Shown: positions 37,147-46,785, numbered from the stretch's first letter. The stretch is 64,000 bases of DNA from Rhodoblastus sp963727035 (GCA_963727035.1 CAVSEY010000021.1:62001-126000), one strand, 5' to 3'. The notes: generated by a model from the letters alone, not told the origin. Made by a program: numbers and translations.

Positions 37147-37196
37147 AAAAAACGCGCCGGCGCCGCCGACGCTCGTGCAATCACGAACGGCGGCGC
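37147..37196 (-). terminator. Terminator-like hairpin after hpf
   Basis: On the minus strand GCGCCGCCG (37188-37196) pairs with CGGCGGCGC (37160-37168). The loop carries a second small stem TCGTG/CACGA. After 7 bases a run of six T follows. It sits between hpf and ptsN and could attenuate read-through. Confidence 0.6.
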
Positions 37197-37238
37197 GGAC
37201 CGCGCCCGCGCAGCCACAAGCAAGACTTGGGCCTCCAT

Positions 37239-37832
37239 TCACGCGGAGCCTTTGGCGCCATTGGTCGGATCGACCCAGCCAATATTGCCGTCAAGCCGGC
37301 GGTAGATGACGTTGACGCGGCCGGTGGTCCCGTGACGGAAGACGAGGACGGGCGCGCCGCTCATGTCCAGCTCCAGCACGGCGGCCGAAACCGAAAGCTC
37401 CTGAAGCAGCCTTTCCGATTCGGCCACGACCAGGGGGTTGAATTCATGTTCGGCCGGCGCGTCCTCGGCCTCGTCGAGGGCGCCGAGAACGGTATAGCGG
37501 ATCGGCTCGCCGGCCGGGGAGGACTCGCGCTGGGCCGCTGAACGGTCCTTGAGCTTGCGCTTGTAGCGTCGCAGGCGGCTTTCGATGCGGGCCGCCGTCT
37601 GGTCGAAGCTGGCGTAGACCTCCTGCGCGCGGCCTTCGGCCTGAAGGGTGACGCCGGAAGCCAGATGCAGCGTGCAGTCGGTGCGGAAGCCCGAGCCTTC
37701 CGGCTCGATCGTGACATGGCCGGTGACGGAGCCGTCGAAATATTTGCCGGTCGCGGCGTTCAGCTTCTCCGACACATGCGTGCGCAGAGCCTCGCCGATA
37801 TTGATATTCTTGCCTGAGATCCGCAGGGCCAT
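37239..37832 (-). CDS. hpf: Ribosome hibernation promoting factor, long form
   Basis: 197 residues. N-terminal S30AE/YfiA domain (MALRISGKNINIGEALRTHV to about residue 110) and C-terminal dimerisation domain (PAEHEFNPLVVAESERLLQEL to VDPTNGAKG), typical of the long HPF that makes 100S ribosome dimers. ATG 37832 with GGA upstream gives the family N-terminus; an upstream extension does not fit. It lies downstream of rpoN, the usual order. Confidence 0.95.
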   Translation of the reverse strand: MALRISGKNINIGEALRTHVSEKLNAATGKYFDGSVTGHVTIEPEGSGFRTDCTLHLASGVTLQAEGRAQEVYASFDQTAARIESRLRRYKRKLKDRSAAQRESSPAGEPIRYTVLGALDEAEDAPAEHEFNPLVVAESERLLQELSVSAAVLELDMSGAPVLVFRHGTTGRVNVIYRRLDGNIGWVDPTNGAKGSA

Positions 37833-38038
37833 CCGTTTTTCCAATTCTGTCGAAAGCTGGCTGTCGGAGCCCCCCAAGCTCCGTGCGGCCGGCACGCGCC
37901 GCCGCGAGGGATCCGGGTTCGACCCCGATTAATCCGCAAAGGGTTAGAAGCCTCCGCGCCCGAAGTCAATAACGCTTCTCCACCGCGCGATCCCGCGCCC
38001 ATTCGCGCCATAAAACCAAAGCCTTGCCATCGACGCGC

Positions 38039-39601
38039 TCAGACCTGCGGCGCCGCCTGCTTCTCGCGGCGGCGTTCGACGGAAGACGGAATCCGCAGGC
38101 TCTCGCGATATTTGGCGACCGTGCGCCGGGCGATGTCGATCTGCTGCGCCTTGAGCTTTTCGACAATCGCATCGTCGGACAGAATCGCATGGGGCTCCTC
38201 GGCGTCGATCATCTGCTTGATCTTGAAGCGCACCGCCTCCGCCGAATGGGCGTCGCCGCCGCCATGGGCCGAGATCGAGGCGGTGAAGAAATATTTCAGC
38301 TCGAACAGGCCGCGCGGCGTCATGATATATTTGTTGGAGGTCACGCGCGAAACCGTCGACTCATGCAGGCCGACCGCGTCGGCGACATTTTTCAGGTTCA
38401 ACGGCCGCAGATGCTCGACGCCATGCGCGAGAAAGGCGTCCTGGCGGCGAACGATCTCGGACGAGACTTTCAGGATCGTCCGCGCCCGCTGCTCCAGGCT
38501 CCTGGTCAGCCAATTGGCGCTTTGCAGGCATTGCGACAAATAGCTTTTTTCGGCCTCGTCGCCGCCCTTGCGCGACACTTTCGCGGCATAGGTCTGATTG
38601 ACGAGGACGCGCGGCAAGGCCTCGGAATTCAGTTCGACCAGCCAGGAGCCGTCCCGCGCCGCGCGCACGATGACATCGGGCGCCACGGGCTGGACCGCCG
38701 CCGCGCCGAAGGCGCGGCCCGGCTTGGGATCGAGCCGGCGGATTTCCGCCATCATCTCCTTCAGATCGTCGTCGTCCACCCCGCAAATCCTGCGCAGGGC
38801 GGCGAAATCCCGCTTCGCGACCAATGGCAGATGGGCGACCATGGCCTGCATCGCCGGGTCGAAACGGTCCAGCTCGCGCAATTGCAGGGCCAGACATTCG
38901 GCGAGATCGCGCGCGCCGATCCCGGTCGGCTCGAAAGTCTGGACCAGGGCGATCCCCTTTTCGACCCGCTCAGGCGAAACGCCGAGCCTTTCGGCGATTT
39001 CCTCGGCGCTTTCGCGCAAATAGCCGGCCTCGTCGATGGCGTCGATCACGGCGAGGCCGATCATCCGCTCGACCGGATCGCCGGTGGCGATCGCCAGTTG
39101 CGCGCCCAAAAATTCCGCCAGACTGCTCCGGCTGGCGACATAGGCCTCGATATTGGGAGACTCGCCGGCCGCATCGCCGGCGCCGACCCCCGCCCAGGCG
39201 GAATCCGAAAGTCCGAGATTTTCGAGTTTTTGCCGTTCGGCGGCGGGAGAAAGGTCGCGGTCGCCGTCGAAGGCGTTCTCGACCTCCGTGCCGAGACTTT
39301 CCGCCAGACCTTCGGCGGAAGTCGCCAGCTGGGCGCTGCTCCAGTCGCCCTCGCCCGGATCGGCGCCAGGACCCGCCATCGCCTCGCCGCCCGCGGGCTC
39401 GACCGCGGCGTCGATCCCGGTCGGCGCCGGGTCCGGGCCATCCTCGGCGCGCTCCAGCAGGGGATTGCGCTCAAGCTCTTCCTCGACAAAAGTCGCGAGC
39501 TCCAGCCCGGAATATTGAAGCAGCTTGATCGCCTGCAGCAATTGCGGCGTCATCGCCAGGGACTGACCCTGGCGCAGCAGCAACTTGGCGGTTAAAGCCA
39601 T
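38039..39601 (-). CDS. rpoN: RNA polymerase sigma-54 factor
   Basis: 520 residues. Glutamine/leucine-rich activator-binding region at the N-terminus (LLLRQGQSLAMTPQLLQAIKLLQ), core-binding region in the middle, DNA-binding part near TVSRVTSNKYIMTPRGLFELKYFF, and the RpoN box ARRTVAKYRESL near the C-terminus. ATG 39601 gives the conserved start MALTAKLLLRQGQS. Lies between lptB and hpf as in most Proteobacteria. Confidence 0.97.
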   Translation of the reverse strand: MALTAKLLLRQGQSLAMTPQLLQAIKLLQYSGLELATFVEEELERNPLLERAEDGPDPAPTGIDAAVEPAGGEAMAGPGADPGEGDWSSAQLATSAEGLAESLGTEVENAFDGDRDLSPAAERQKLENLGLSDSAWAGVGAGDAAGESPNIEAYVASRSSLAEFLGAQLAIATGDPVERMIGLAVIDAIDEAGYLRESAEEIAERLGVSPERVEKGIALVQTFEPTGIGARDLAECLALQLRELDRFDPAMQAMVAHLPLVAKRDFAALRRICGVDDDDLKEMMAEIRRLDPKPGRAFGAAAVQPVAPDVIVRAARDGSWLVELNSEALPRVLVNQTYAAKVSRKGGDEAEKSYLSQCLQSANWLTRSLEQRARTILKVSSEIVRRQDAFLAHGVEHLRPLNLKNVADAVGLHESTVSRVTSNKYIMTPRGLFELKYFFTASISAHGGGDAHSAEAVRFKIKQMIDAEEPHAILSDDAIVEKLKAQQIDIARRTVAKYRESLRIPSSVERRREKQAAPQV

Positions 39602-39688
39602 ACCCAACTCGCAACAACGGCGTCCGTTCCCGGGCGATTCCGGCTCGGCCCATTTCTTGCATACACGGTTTTGCCCTGACCAGCCACG

Positions 39689-39720
39689 AAAAAAAAGCGC
39701 CGCGCCCGACAGCCTGGGCA
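39689..39720 (-). terminator. Possible weak terminator between lptB and rpoN
   Basis: On the minus strand a short GCCC/GGGC stem with flanking partial pairing precedes a run of eight T. The stem is only 4 uninterrupted pairs, so it may be fortuitous. The 161-bp gap also has room for an rpoN promoter. Confidence 0.35.
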
Positions 39721-39762
39721 AGCGGTTAACCTGCGAAGAATATTCGCCGCTTCCGCACCTTT

Positions 39763-40479
39763 TTACATCCGGAATCCCTCGCCGAGATAGAGGCGGCGCA
39801 CGTCGGGATTGGAGACGATGGCGTCGGGATCGCCCTCGGTCAGCACATGACCGGAATGGATGATATAGGCGCGGTCGATCAATCCCAAGGTCTCGCGCAC
39901 ATTGTGGTCGGTGATCAGCACGCCGATGCCGCGCCTCTTGAGATGCAGGACCAGATTCTGGATGTCGCCCACCGCGATCGGGTCGATGCCGGCGAAAGGC
40001 TCGTCGAGCAGCATGAACGAGGGATTGCTGGCGAGCGAGCGCGCGATCTCGCACCGGCGCCGCTCGCCGCCCGAGAGCGCGATCGAGGGCGACTTGCGCA
40101 GGCGCTTGATGTCGAATTCCTCCAGCAGGGCTTCGAGCTGCCGGGCGCGGCGGTCGCGGTCGGGCTCGGCGATCTCCAGCACCGCGCGGATATTGTCCTC
40201 GACGCTCAGACCCCGGAAGATCGAGGCCTCCTGCGGCAGATAGCCGATGCCGAGCCGGGCGCGGCGATACATCGGCAGGCCGGTGACGTCATGGCCGTCG
40301 AGTTCGATCATGCCCTTGTCGGGCTTGATGAGCCCGGTGATCATGTAAAAGACGGTGGTCTTGCCGGCGCCGTTGGGCCCGAGCAGCCCGACGGCCTCGC
40401 CACGGCGGACATTGAGGCTGACATCCTCGACGACCCGGCGGGCCTTGTAGCTTTTTCCCAGATGATGGACGTTGAGCAT
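39763..40479 (-). CDS. lptB: LPS export ABC transporter ATP-binding protein LptB
   Basis: 238 residues. Walker A GPNGAGKTTVFYM, signature ALSGGERRRCEIARSLA, Walker B FMLLDEPFAGIDPIAV and the LptB-type C-terminus (RRLYLGEGFRM). It powers extraction of lipopolysaccharide from the inner membrane with LptFG (not in the window). ATG 40479; lptA ends 33 bp upstream. Confidence 0.96.
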   Translation of the reverse strand: MLNVHHLGKSYKARRVVEDVSLNVRRGEAVGLLGPNGAGKTTVFYMITGLIKPDKGMIELDGHDVTGLPMYRRARLGIGYLPQEASIFRGLSVEDNIRAVLEIAEPDRDRRARQLEALLEEFDIKRLRKSPSIALSGGERRRCEIARSLASNPSFMLLDEPFAGIDPIAVGDIQNLVLHLKRRGIGVLITDHNVRETLGLIDRAYIIHSGHVLTEGDPDAIVSNPDVRRLYLGEGFRM

Positions 40480-40512
40480 GGCCTGGCCGATCGGTCCGAA
40501 AGCTTGCGTCGG

Positions 40513-41169
40513 TCAATGGGCGCTGGCGCCGGAAGCCGCCGGCGGCTTGGCGCCGGGCTTCTGGGAATTGTCGTTGGGAATGATCAGGCTATGGACCCTC
40601 CCCTTCGACGTCACCACCGCCTGGCCGGTTGAAAGGTCGTAATCCATCTTGTCGCCGCGGGTGACGTTCTCGCCCTGGGACAGCGCGACATTGCCGACGA
40701 GAGTGAACTTGTTGCGCGCCTTGTCGTAGATGAGCGAATCGCCGGCGCCGACCTGATCCTTGTTGGTGATCACGACCGGCCCCTTGCCCTCCATGCGGCG
40801 GACGCCGGAATTCGACCCCAGCGCCGGTCCCGACGGCGCCTTGGCGTCGCCCTGCTTGCTGTCGAAGTAAATGGTCAGAACCGTCGCCTTGAGGCGGGTG
40901 TCGCCCTGGATGACCACGACATTGCCGGTGTAGATCGCCTTCTGCGCCTTGTCGAAATAATCGAGCTTGTCGGCGGAAATATTGATCGGCTCGTGGCTGG
41001 AGGAGCCGGGCAGAAGCGTCGAGCCTTGCGTGGGAGCATTCTGGGCCGGCGCGCTGGAAGCCGGGGCTTTGGCGGCGGGTGCTTTTTGCGGCGCGGCGCA
41101 GGCGGGCGCGGCGGCGAAGGCCACAGCCAGCAGGACAGCGGCCGTCGCGCGGCAGATCGGGCGTTTCAT
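40513..41169 (-). CDS. lptA: LPS transport periplasmic protein LptA
   Basis: 218 residues. Signal peptide (cleavage near ACA, residue 25), a Pro/Ala-rich linker, then the OstA/LptA beta-jellyroll repeats (INISADKLDYFDKAQKAIYTGNV and TRGDKMDYDLSTGQAVV). It forms the periplasmic bridge for LPS. Its start overlaps the lptC stop by 4 bases. Confidence 0.93.
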   Translation of the reverse strand: MKRPICRATAAVLLAVAFAAAPACAAPQKAPAAKAPASSAPAQNAPTQGSTLLPGSSSHEPINISADKLDYFDKAQKAIYTGNVVVIQGDTRLKATVLTIYFDSKQGDAKAPSGPALGSNSGVRRMEGKGPVVITNKDQVGAGDSLIYDKARNKFTLVGNVALSQGENVTRGDKMDYDLSTGQAVVTSKGRVHSLIIPNDNSQKPGAKPPAASGASAH

Positions 41170-41828
41170 GGCGTCAAATCCTTGTGTTCGGGCGCGGGCG
41201 GCTGCTGTTGCGCGGCCTGGTCGAATTGCGATTTCACGTCGCCCGAAAAGGTGATCGTTTCGCCGCTGTCGCTCGAATTCATGCCGTTCGCCTCGACCCA
41301 GCCATTGTCGAGATCCAGACGCACCGGCTCGGCCGAGGTGAAAACATTGGCCTTGAAATCCATTTTCATCTTGCGCAGCGACAAAGTGAAATTCGCCCCC
41401 TTGATCCGGACATTTCCGGAAAGATCGAGCGTTTGCGCCGCGTTGTCATAGACGCCCTCGTCGCCGAGAATCCGGGTTTCGCTTCCGTCCGCCATATAGA
41501 GCTTGGCGTTGAGCTTGGTCAGAACCGTCCGGTTCGGGTCCTTCGGGCTCTGCACGCCGGTTTCGGCGATCACGTCATAAGGCTTGCCGTCGCGGCGCAG
41601 CCCGGTCATGCGCGGGTGCGCCATGGTGATCTTGTCGCTGCTGATTCCGAGACTGTCGAGCGACAGGTGGGCGTCGCCAATGTTCTGGGCGTGAAAATAG
41701 GAATACCAGATGATGCCCCCGGTGGCGGCCGCCGCGCCAATCAGTATCGGCCCGGCGCAGCCTTTTGACACGCGCGCTATGGCGCGCCGCCGACCGGAAC
41801 GCCTGGGCGCGGCCAGGAGAAACGGCAT
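41166..41828 (-). CDS. lptC: LPS export protein LptC
   Basis: 220 residues. One N-terminal membrane helix (about residues 26-44) and a periplasmic jellyroll domain (MTGLRRDGKPYDVIAETG, LNAKLYMADG, GEGVYDN-like GDEGVYDNAAQTLDL). It takes LPS from LptBFG and hands it to LptA. Long basic N-terminal tail. The 184-bp gap to rnd should hold the lptCAB promoter. Confidence 0.92.
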   Translation of the reverse strand: MPFLLAAPRRSGRRRAIARVSKGCAGPILIGAAAATGGIIWYSYFHAQNIGDAHLSLDSLGISSDKITMAHPRMTGLRRDGKPYDVIAETGVQSPKDPNRTVLTKLNAKLYMADGSETRILGDEGVYDNAAQTLDLSGNVRIKGANFTLSLRKMKMDFKANVFTSAEPVRLDLDNGWVEANGMNSSDSGETITFSGDVKSQFDQAAQQQPPAPEHKDLTP

Positions 41829-42012
41829 AAAGGTCCTCGCCGATCTGGTCGTCTCCCTCGCCCGTCATGCCCTGTCCCGCGCGTCGCGACGCCCGCCGTC
41901 ATCAGCATTTCCCTTCGACGAATTCGTGGCGAAGCCGGTTAAGAAAGAACGAATGAATGTTTGCTGAACGCATGGAATTGCTCCAATCATGGCCTTTGCG
42001 CGGCGCCCTCGA

Positions 42013-42627
42013 TCAGCTGTGCGCGAAAATGTCGGTCTCCGGCCAGCCGAGCAGGTCGAGTTCGGCGCGCGCGGGCAGGAATTCGAAACAGGCCCGGGCA
42101 ATCTCCGACCGTCCCTCGCGCGCGAGCAGACCATCGAGCTTTTCACGCAAGGCATGGAGATGCAGCACGTCGGAGGCCGCATAAGCGAGCTGCGCCTCGC
42201 TGAGCTTTTCCGCGCCCCAATCCGAAGTCTGCTGCTGTTTCGAGATTTCAACGCCGAGCAGGTCGCGCGTCAGATCCTTGAGCCCATGGCGGTCGGTATA
42301 GGTCCGGGTCAGGCGCGAGGCGATCTTGGTGCAATAGACGGGGCCGACGCGCTGGCCGAAGGTCTTTTGCAGAATTGCAAGATCGAAGCGCGCGAAATGG
42401 AAAATCTTGGTCACCGCCGGATCGACCAGCATGCCGACGAGATTCGGCGCCTCGGTCTGGCCCCGGGCGATCTGGACGAGATCGGCGTCGCCATCGCCGC
42501 GAGAGAGCTGAACGAGGCACAGCCGGTCGCGATGCGGATTGAGCCCGAGCGTTTCGGTGTCGATGGCGACGCTCTCGCCCGGCCGGTAATCGCCGGGCAG
42601 ATCGCCCTGATGCAAGCGGATGGTCAT
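42013..42627 (-). CDS. Ribonuclease D-type 3'-5' exonuclease (short form)
   Basis: 204 residues. DEDD exonuclease motifs: AIDTETLGLNPHRD (Asp/Glu of ExoI), FHFARFDLAIL (ExoII) and YAASDVLHLHALREKL (ExoIII, YxxxD). It lacks HRDC domains, as do many alphaproteobacterial RNase D-like proteins. ATG 42627 (MTIRLHQGDLP) matches the family start better than the upstream frame. Role in RNA 3'-end processing inferred. Confidence 0.93.
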   Translation of the reverse strand: MTIRLHQGDLPGDYRPGESVAIDTETLGLNPHRDRLCLVQLSRGDGDADLVQIARGQTEAPNLVGMLVDPAVTKIFHFARFDLAILQKTFGQRVGPVYCTKIASRLTRTYTDRHGLKDLTRDLLGVEISKQQQTSDWGAEKLSEAQLAYAASDVLHLHALREKLDGLLAREGRSEIARACFEFLPARAELDLLGWPETDIFAHS

Positions 42628-42694
42628 GACATGTCCCGTGAAGCGTGCAACGCCTAGCACCCCGGCCGGGCGGCGGCAAGCCGAGCCGCTCTCC

Positions 42695-43118
42695 TCAATC
42701 GAGATCGGGCTTGCCGCGGGAAAACTTGATCTCGCCGCGCTGTTTCTTGCCGTCGAGCCGGCGTTTCTTCGAGGCGAGGGTCGGTCGCGTCGGGCGGCGC
42801 GGCGGCGCCGGCGGGCGGGCGGCCTCGCGGATCAGCGCGATCAGCCGCTCCAGCGCGTCGGCGCGATTGCGCTCCTGGCTGCGGAATCTCTGGGCCGAAA
42901 TGATCAGGTCGCCATTGCCGGCGAGCCGGCGCCCCGCAAGAACCGCGAGCCGGGCGCGCACCGGTTCGGGCAGGCTCCGCGTCTCGAAAATGTTGAACCG
43001 CAATTGAACCGCCGATTTCGACTTTCTGGACATTCTGGCCGCCGGGACCGGAGGCGCGCAGAAAATCCTCGCGCAATTCGGATTCGTCGAGCGCGATGGA
43101 AGGCGTGACCCTGATCAT
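42695..43118 (-). CDS. arfB: Alternative ribosome-rescue factor ArfB/YaeJ (one frameshift in this sequence)
   Basis: Peptidyl-tRNA hydrolase that rescues stalled ribosomes. The catalytic GGQ motif is in ASGPGGQNVQKV (about residue 27), then SAVQLRFNIFE, LAGRRL, QERNRADALERL and a basic C-terminal tail. The frame shifts by one base in a TTT run at 43016-43018. Dropping one base joins QKVE to SAVQLRF and gives 140 residues, the normal length. AGGAGG before ATG 43118 is a strong ribosome-binding site. Confidence 0.87.
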
Positions 43119-43257
43119 GCGTCCTCCTTTCCCGCCTCGCGCAACCCGACAATTGCGCCTCACTGTCGCCGATCGGCCACAGTCCCGCGCCGCCTTTGCG
43201 TCTAATATGAGATCCGGCCCCGCCGCCAGGATTTTTTTTGACTGCGTCTTTTACCCG

Positions 43258-44449
43258 ATGATCGACCGCGATAAAGCAGACAAGGCGTCGCAGGACGCCG
43301 CCAATCTCCTGCTCAGGATCGCCGTGGCGGCGGCCTTCGTCGCGACGCCTTTCTTGCAGCTTTTCTCGCAACGCGCGATTTTCATCCTGCCGCCGATCGC
43401 CGGCGCGCTGATTCTGGCCGCGGGCGCCGCGCTGGCGCCGCGGTTGAGCATGCGCGACATTTTCGCCTTTCTGCTCTCGCCGCTCGGCCTCGCCGCGTCC
43501 TTCCTCGTTTTCTGGATGCTGCTGTCCCTTTTGTGGACGCCCTTTCCCGCCGAGGCCGCCGCGCGCCTGATCAAGTCGCTGCTCACGCTCGCCTGCGTCC
43601 TGCCGGCCATCGCTTCCCTGCCGGCGCGCACCCGCGCCGCCAATCTCTATTTCCTGCCGCTCGGCGTCGCCCTCACCGCCGTGGCGGCTCTCGATTTTCT
43701 CCGCGCCCGGCCTTCCCGGCGGCGGCGCGACCGAAGGCGGGGAAAATCTGAGCATCGGAATGGAGGCGGCGCTGCTGCTGCTGTGGCCGGCGCTGGCGGC
43801 GACCCATCTGCGCGGGCGCTCGACCCTCTCGGCGGCGCTGGTCATCGTCGCCGTCGCGGCGGCGGCCTCGGTTCCGACGCCGGGCGCCCTGGGCGCGACC
43901 GCGCTCGCTGGCGTCGCTTTCGGCGTCGCCTGGCGCGACCCGCACTTCGCGGGCCGCTGGCTCGGACGACTGGGCGCCGCCAGCTTCCTGCTGGCGCCGC
44001 TCGCCCCCATTCTGCTCAATGTGAAGACCGGCCCCACTTCGCCCGCCTGGCTGATCAGCCTGAAGATATGGCGCTGGCTGATCGCCAGCGACGGAGCGCG
44101 CGTGATCACCGGCCACGGCTATAATTTCGTCAATTCCGGGCTCTGGCGCGGCTATATCCCGGCGCAGGCGCCTCGTTCGATGCTGTTCGAGGCCTGGACC
44201 GATCTCGGCCTCGTCGGCGCGGCCGCGACCGCGGTCCTGATTCGGCTGGCCTACAAGGCGGCGGCCGACCAGACCCGGCGGCTCGCGCCCTTCTGGATCG
44301 GCGCCCTGACCTATGTCTCGGTCATGGGCCTGATCGGCCTCGCCACCACCCAGCCGTGGTGGATCACCATGCTGGCGCTCGGGCTCACCGCCTTCGCCTT
44401 CGTGACCCGCGCCGACTACAAGACGGCCAGGCCCAGCGCGCCGCGATAG
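43258..44449 (+). CDS. O-antigen ligase/polymerase-like membrane protein (one frameshift in this sequence)
   Basis: About 396 residues with ten or more membrane helices and a C-terminal periplasmic-type loop containing GHGYNFVNSGLWRGYIP, a pattern of WaaL/Wzy-type proteins (xxHNxxL loop analogue). It probably joins or polymerises a surface glycan. The frame shifts by one base near 43715-43717, between ALDFLRARPS and GGATEGGENLSIGMEAALLL. The start is uncertain (43258 or 43207). Convergent with arsC, 4-bp gap. Confidence 0.78.
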
Positions 44450-44453
44450 AGAT

Positions 44454-44813
44454 TCAGGGCAGGATTTCCAGCACCTTTTCCTTCGGGCGGCACAGGCGCG
44501 CGCCCTTGGGGGTGACGACGATCGGCCGCTCGATCAGCACGGGATGCGCGGCGATCGCCGCGAAAATCGCCTCGTCGGACAAAGCCGGGTCGTCGAGGCC
44601 CATTTCCGCGTAAGGCGGCGCTTTTTTCCGCAGGATATCGCGAAGCTTCAGCCCCGCGCGCGCCAGGATTTTTTCAAGCTCGGCGCGGCTCGGCGGATGT
44701 TTCAGATAGTCGACGATCTCGGGTTCGATCCCGGCCTCGCGAATCATGCCCAGCACGTTGCGCGACGTCCCGCAGGCGGGATTGTGATAGATCGTGACCT
44801 CGAAACTGCTCAT
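44454..44813 (-). CDS. arsC: ArsC-family arsenate reductase (glutaredoxin type)
   Basis: 119 residues. Active Cys14 in YHNPACGTSRNVL, family segments DYLKHPPSRAELEKIL, RDILRKKAPPYAEMGL and IERPIVVTPKGARLCRPKEKV with the conserved substrate-binding Arg. Reduces arsenate with glutathione/glutaredoxin, or is a YffB/Spx-like relative. No ars operon genes adjoin, so a role in resistance is not certain. Confidence 0.88.
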   Translation of the reverse strand: MSSFEVTIYHNPACGTSRNVLGMIREAGIEPEIVDYLKHPPSRAELEKILARAGLKLRDILRKKAPPYAEMGLDDPALSDEAIFAAIAAHPVLIERPIVVTPKGARLCRPKEKVLEILP

Positions 44814-44825
44814 TTTTCTCTTTCT

Positions 44826-44936
44826 CCCTGGTCGCGACGCGTCGCGATCAGGGACTCCCTCGCATCAGCCATAGCCCGTGGTCAGACGGGCGTCTTTCGA
44901 CGCCCTCATGGCGTCACTTCGTTCCTGGCCGGCTCT
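44826..44936. repeat. Dispersed structured repeat, copy B (overlaps the 3' end of the ABC-F gene)
   Basis: Partner of 26980-27080. The core is nearly identical, including CAGACGGGCGTCTTTCGACGCCCT. It folds into CCCTGGTCGCGA/TCGCGATCAGGG (44826-44853; 12 pairs, one mismatch that is G-U in one strand's RNA) and GGGCGTC/GACGCCC (44888-44905) with a minus-strand GAAA loop. The repeat supplies the stop codon and last residues of the ABC-F protein. Confidence 0.82.
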
Positions 44937-46785
44937 CGCCAGCGAGAACCGGCGGTCTTTTGCGAACTCTACCCCCAAGATCCTCGCGCAAAATCTCGAG
45001 CTCCAGCCATTGATCCTCGGCAGCCACGAGTTCGGCCTCGGTTTTGGCGAGCAGCGCCGTCGCGTCATTGAACCTCTTGGGATCGCGGACGTAAAGCTCG
45101 TGATCGGCCAGAATGTCATGGAGCTTCGCCGCCATGGCGCGCAGCTTCTCCATTTTCTCCGGCAAGGTCTCCAGCGCGTGCTTTTCCATGAAACTGAGCC
45201 GGCGCTTCGTTTCCGCGCGCGGCGCCTCGACGCGCGCCGGCTTTTTCTCAGGCGTCTTTTTTTCCAGTGTCCTGGGCTTTCCCGCCGGCCCGACGCCGAA
45301 ACCGCGCTGGGCGACCATGTCGCTATAGCCGCCGGCATATTCGATCCACTTGCCGTCGCCTTCCGCCGCGACCACCGAACCCGCGACGCGGTCGAGAAAA
45401 TCGCGGTCATGGCTCACCAGAAGGATCGTGCCGGGATAATCGCCGAGCATTTCCTGCAACAGGTCGAGCGTTTCGAGGTCGAGGTCGTTGGTCGGTTCGT
45501 CAAGCACCAGAAAATTCGAGGGCAGCGACAGAGCGCGGGCGAGCAGCAGCCGCGCCCGCTCGCCGCCCGAAAGTTTTCCTGTCGGGGTTCGCGCCTGTTC
45601 CGGCGCGAACAGGAAGTCCTTCATATAGCCGATGACGTGTTTCTTCTCGCCATTGATCTCGACCCAGTCGGAGCCGCCGCCGGTCAGGGAATCGGCGAGG
45701 GTCGCATTGGGATCGAGCGCGGCGCGGCGCTGGTCGAGCGTCGCCATCTGGAGATTGGTCCCGAGCCTGATGGTCCCGGAATCGGGTTCGAGCGCGCCGG
45801 TCAGAAGATTGATCAGCGTCGTCTTGCCGGCGCCGTTCGGGCCGACCAGCGCCAGCCGGTCGCCGCGCAGCAGGCGCAGCGAAAAATTTTTCACGATCGG
45901 GCGCTCGGCAAAACTTTTCGAGACATTTTCCGCCTCGACCACCAGCCTGCCGGAAACCTTGCCCTCGGCCACGCTGATCCTGACCTCGCCGGCCCCTTTC
46001 CTGGCCTCGCGCTTCTCCTGGCGCAAGGCGGCAAGGCCGGCCATGCGGCGCACATTGCGCTTGCGCCGCGCGGTGACGCCATAGCGGACCCAATGTTCCT
46101 CGGCGACGATCTTGCGGTCGAGTTTCTGGGCGTCACGCTCCTCCTGCTCCAGCAGCGCGTCGCGCCACGCCTCGAAAGCGCCGAACCCCTCGTTGAGCCG
46201 CCTCGTCCCGCCACGGTCGAGCCAGATCGTGGCCCGCGACAGGTTTTGCAGAAAACGCCGGTCGTGGCTGATCAGGACCAGCGCCGAGCGCAGGCCGGCC
46301 AATTCGCCTTCCAGCCATTCGATCGCCGGCAGGTCGAGGTGATTGGTCGGCTCGTCGAGCAGCAGAATGTCGGGCTCGGGCGCGAGCGCGCGGGCGATCG
46401 CGGCGCGGCGGCCCTCGCCGCCCGAAAGAGTCTCGGGCCTTTCATTGCCGGTCAGGCCGAGCGCGTCGAGCAGGTAATGGGCGCGATATTCCCTGTCGCC
46501 CGGCCCGAGCCCCGCAATGACATAGGAAAAGACATCCTCGAAGCCGGAAAGATCGGGCTCCTGGGCCAGATAGCGCACGGTCGCGTCGGGCTGAAAAAAA
46601 CGCTCGCCATGATCGGCCTCGATCTCGCCGGCGGCGATCTTGAGCAAAGTCGATTTGCCCGAGCCGTTGCGCCCGACAAGGCAGATGCGGTCGCCGCGCT
46701 CGACGACGAGGTCGGCGGAGTCGATGAGCGGCTTGCCGCCGAGGGTCAAACCGACGCCCTGAAGGGCGAGAAGGGGAGGAGCCAT
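44914..46785 (-). CDS. ABC-F family ATPase (Uup-like)
   Basis: 623 residues: two ABC domains (Walker A GRNGSGKSTLLKI and GPNGAGKTTLINL; signatures LSGGEGRRAAIARAL and LSGGERARLLLARAL; two DEPTNHLDL/DEPTNDLDL boxes), a linker, and a C-terminal charged coiled coil (about residues 540-610), the Uup arrangement. It acts on ribosomes or branched DNA intermediates in relatives; there is no membrane domain. ATG 46785 removes an Arg-rich spurious extension. The C-terminal tail is encoded inside repeat copy B. Confidence 0.9.
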   Translation of the reverse strand: MAPPLLALQGVGLTLGGKPLIDSADLVVERGDRICLVGRNGSGKSTLLKIAAGEIEADHGERFFQPDATVRYLAQEPDLSGFEDVFSYVIAGLGPGDREYRAHYLLDALGLTGNERPETLSGGEGRRAAIARALAPEPDILLLDEPTNHLDLPAIEWLEGELAGLRSALVLISHDRRFLQNLSRATIWLDRGGTRRLNEGFGAFEAWRDALLEQEERDAQKLDRKIVAEEHWVRYGVTARRKRNVRRMAGLAALRQEKREARKGAGEVRISVAEGKVSGRLVVEAENVSKSFAERPIVKNFSLRLLRGDRLALVGPNGAGKTTLINLLTGALEPDSGTIRLGTNLQMATLDQRRAALDPNATLADSLTGGGSDWVEINGEKKHVIGYMKDFLFAPEQARTPTGKLSGGERARLLLARALSLPSNFLVLDEPTNDLDLETLDLLQEMLGDYPGTILLVSHDRDFLDRVAGSVVAAEGDGKWIEYAGGYSDMVAQRGFGVGPAGKPRTLEKKTPEKKPARVEAPRAETKRRLSFMEKHALETLPEKMEKLRAMAAKLHDILADHELYVRDPKRFNDATALLAKTEAELVAAEDQWLELEILREDLGGRVRKRPPVLAGESRPGTK

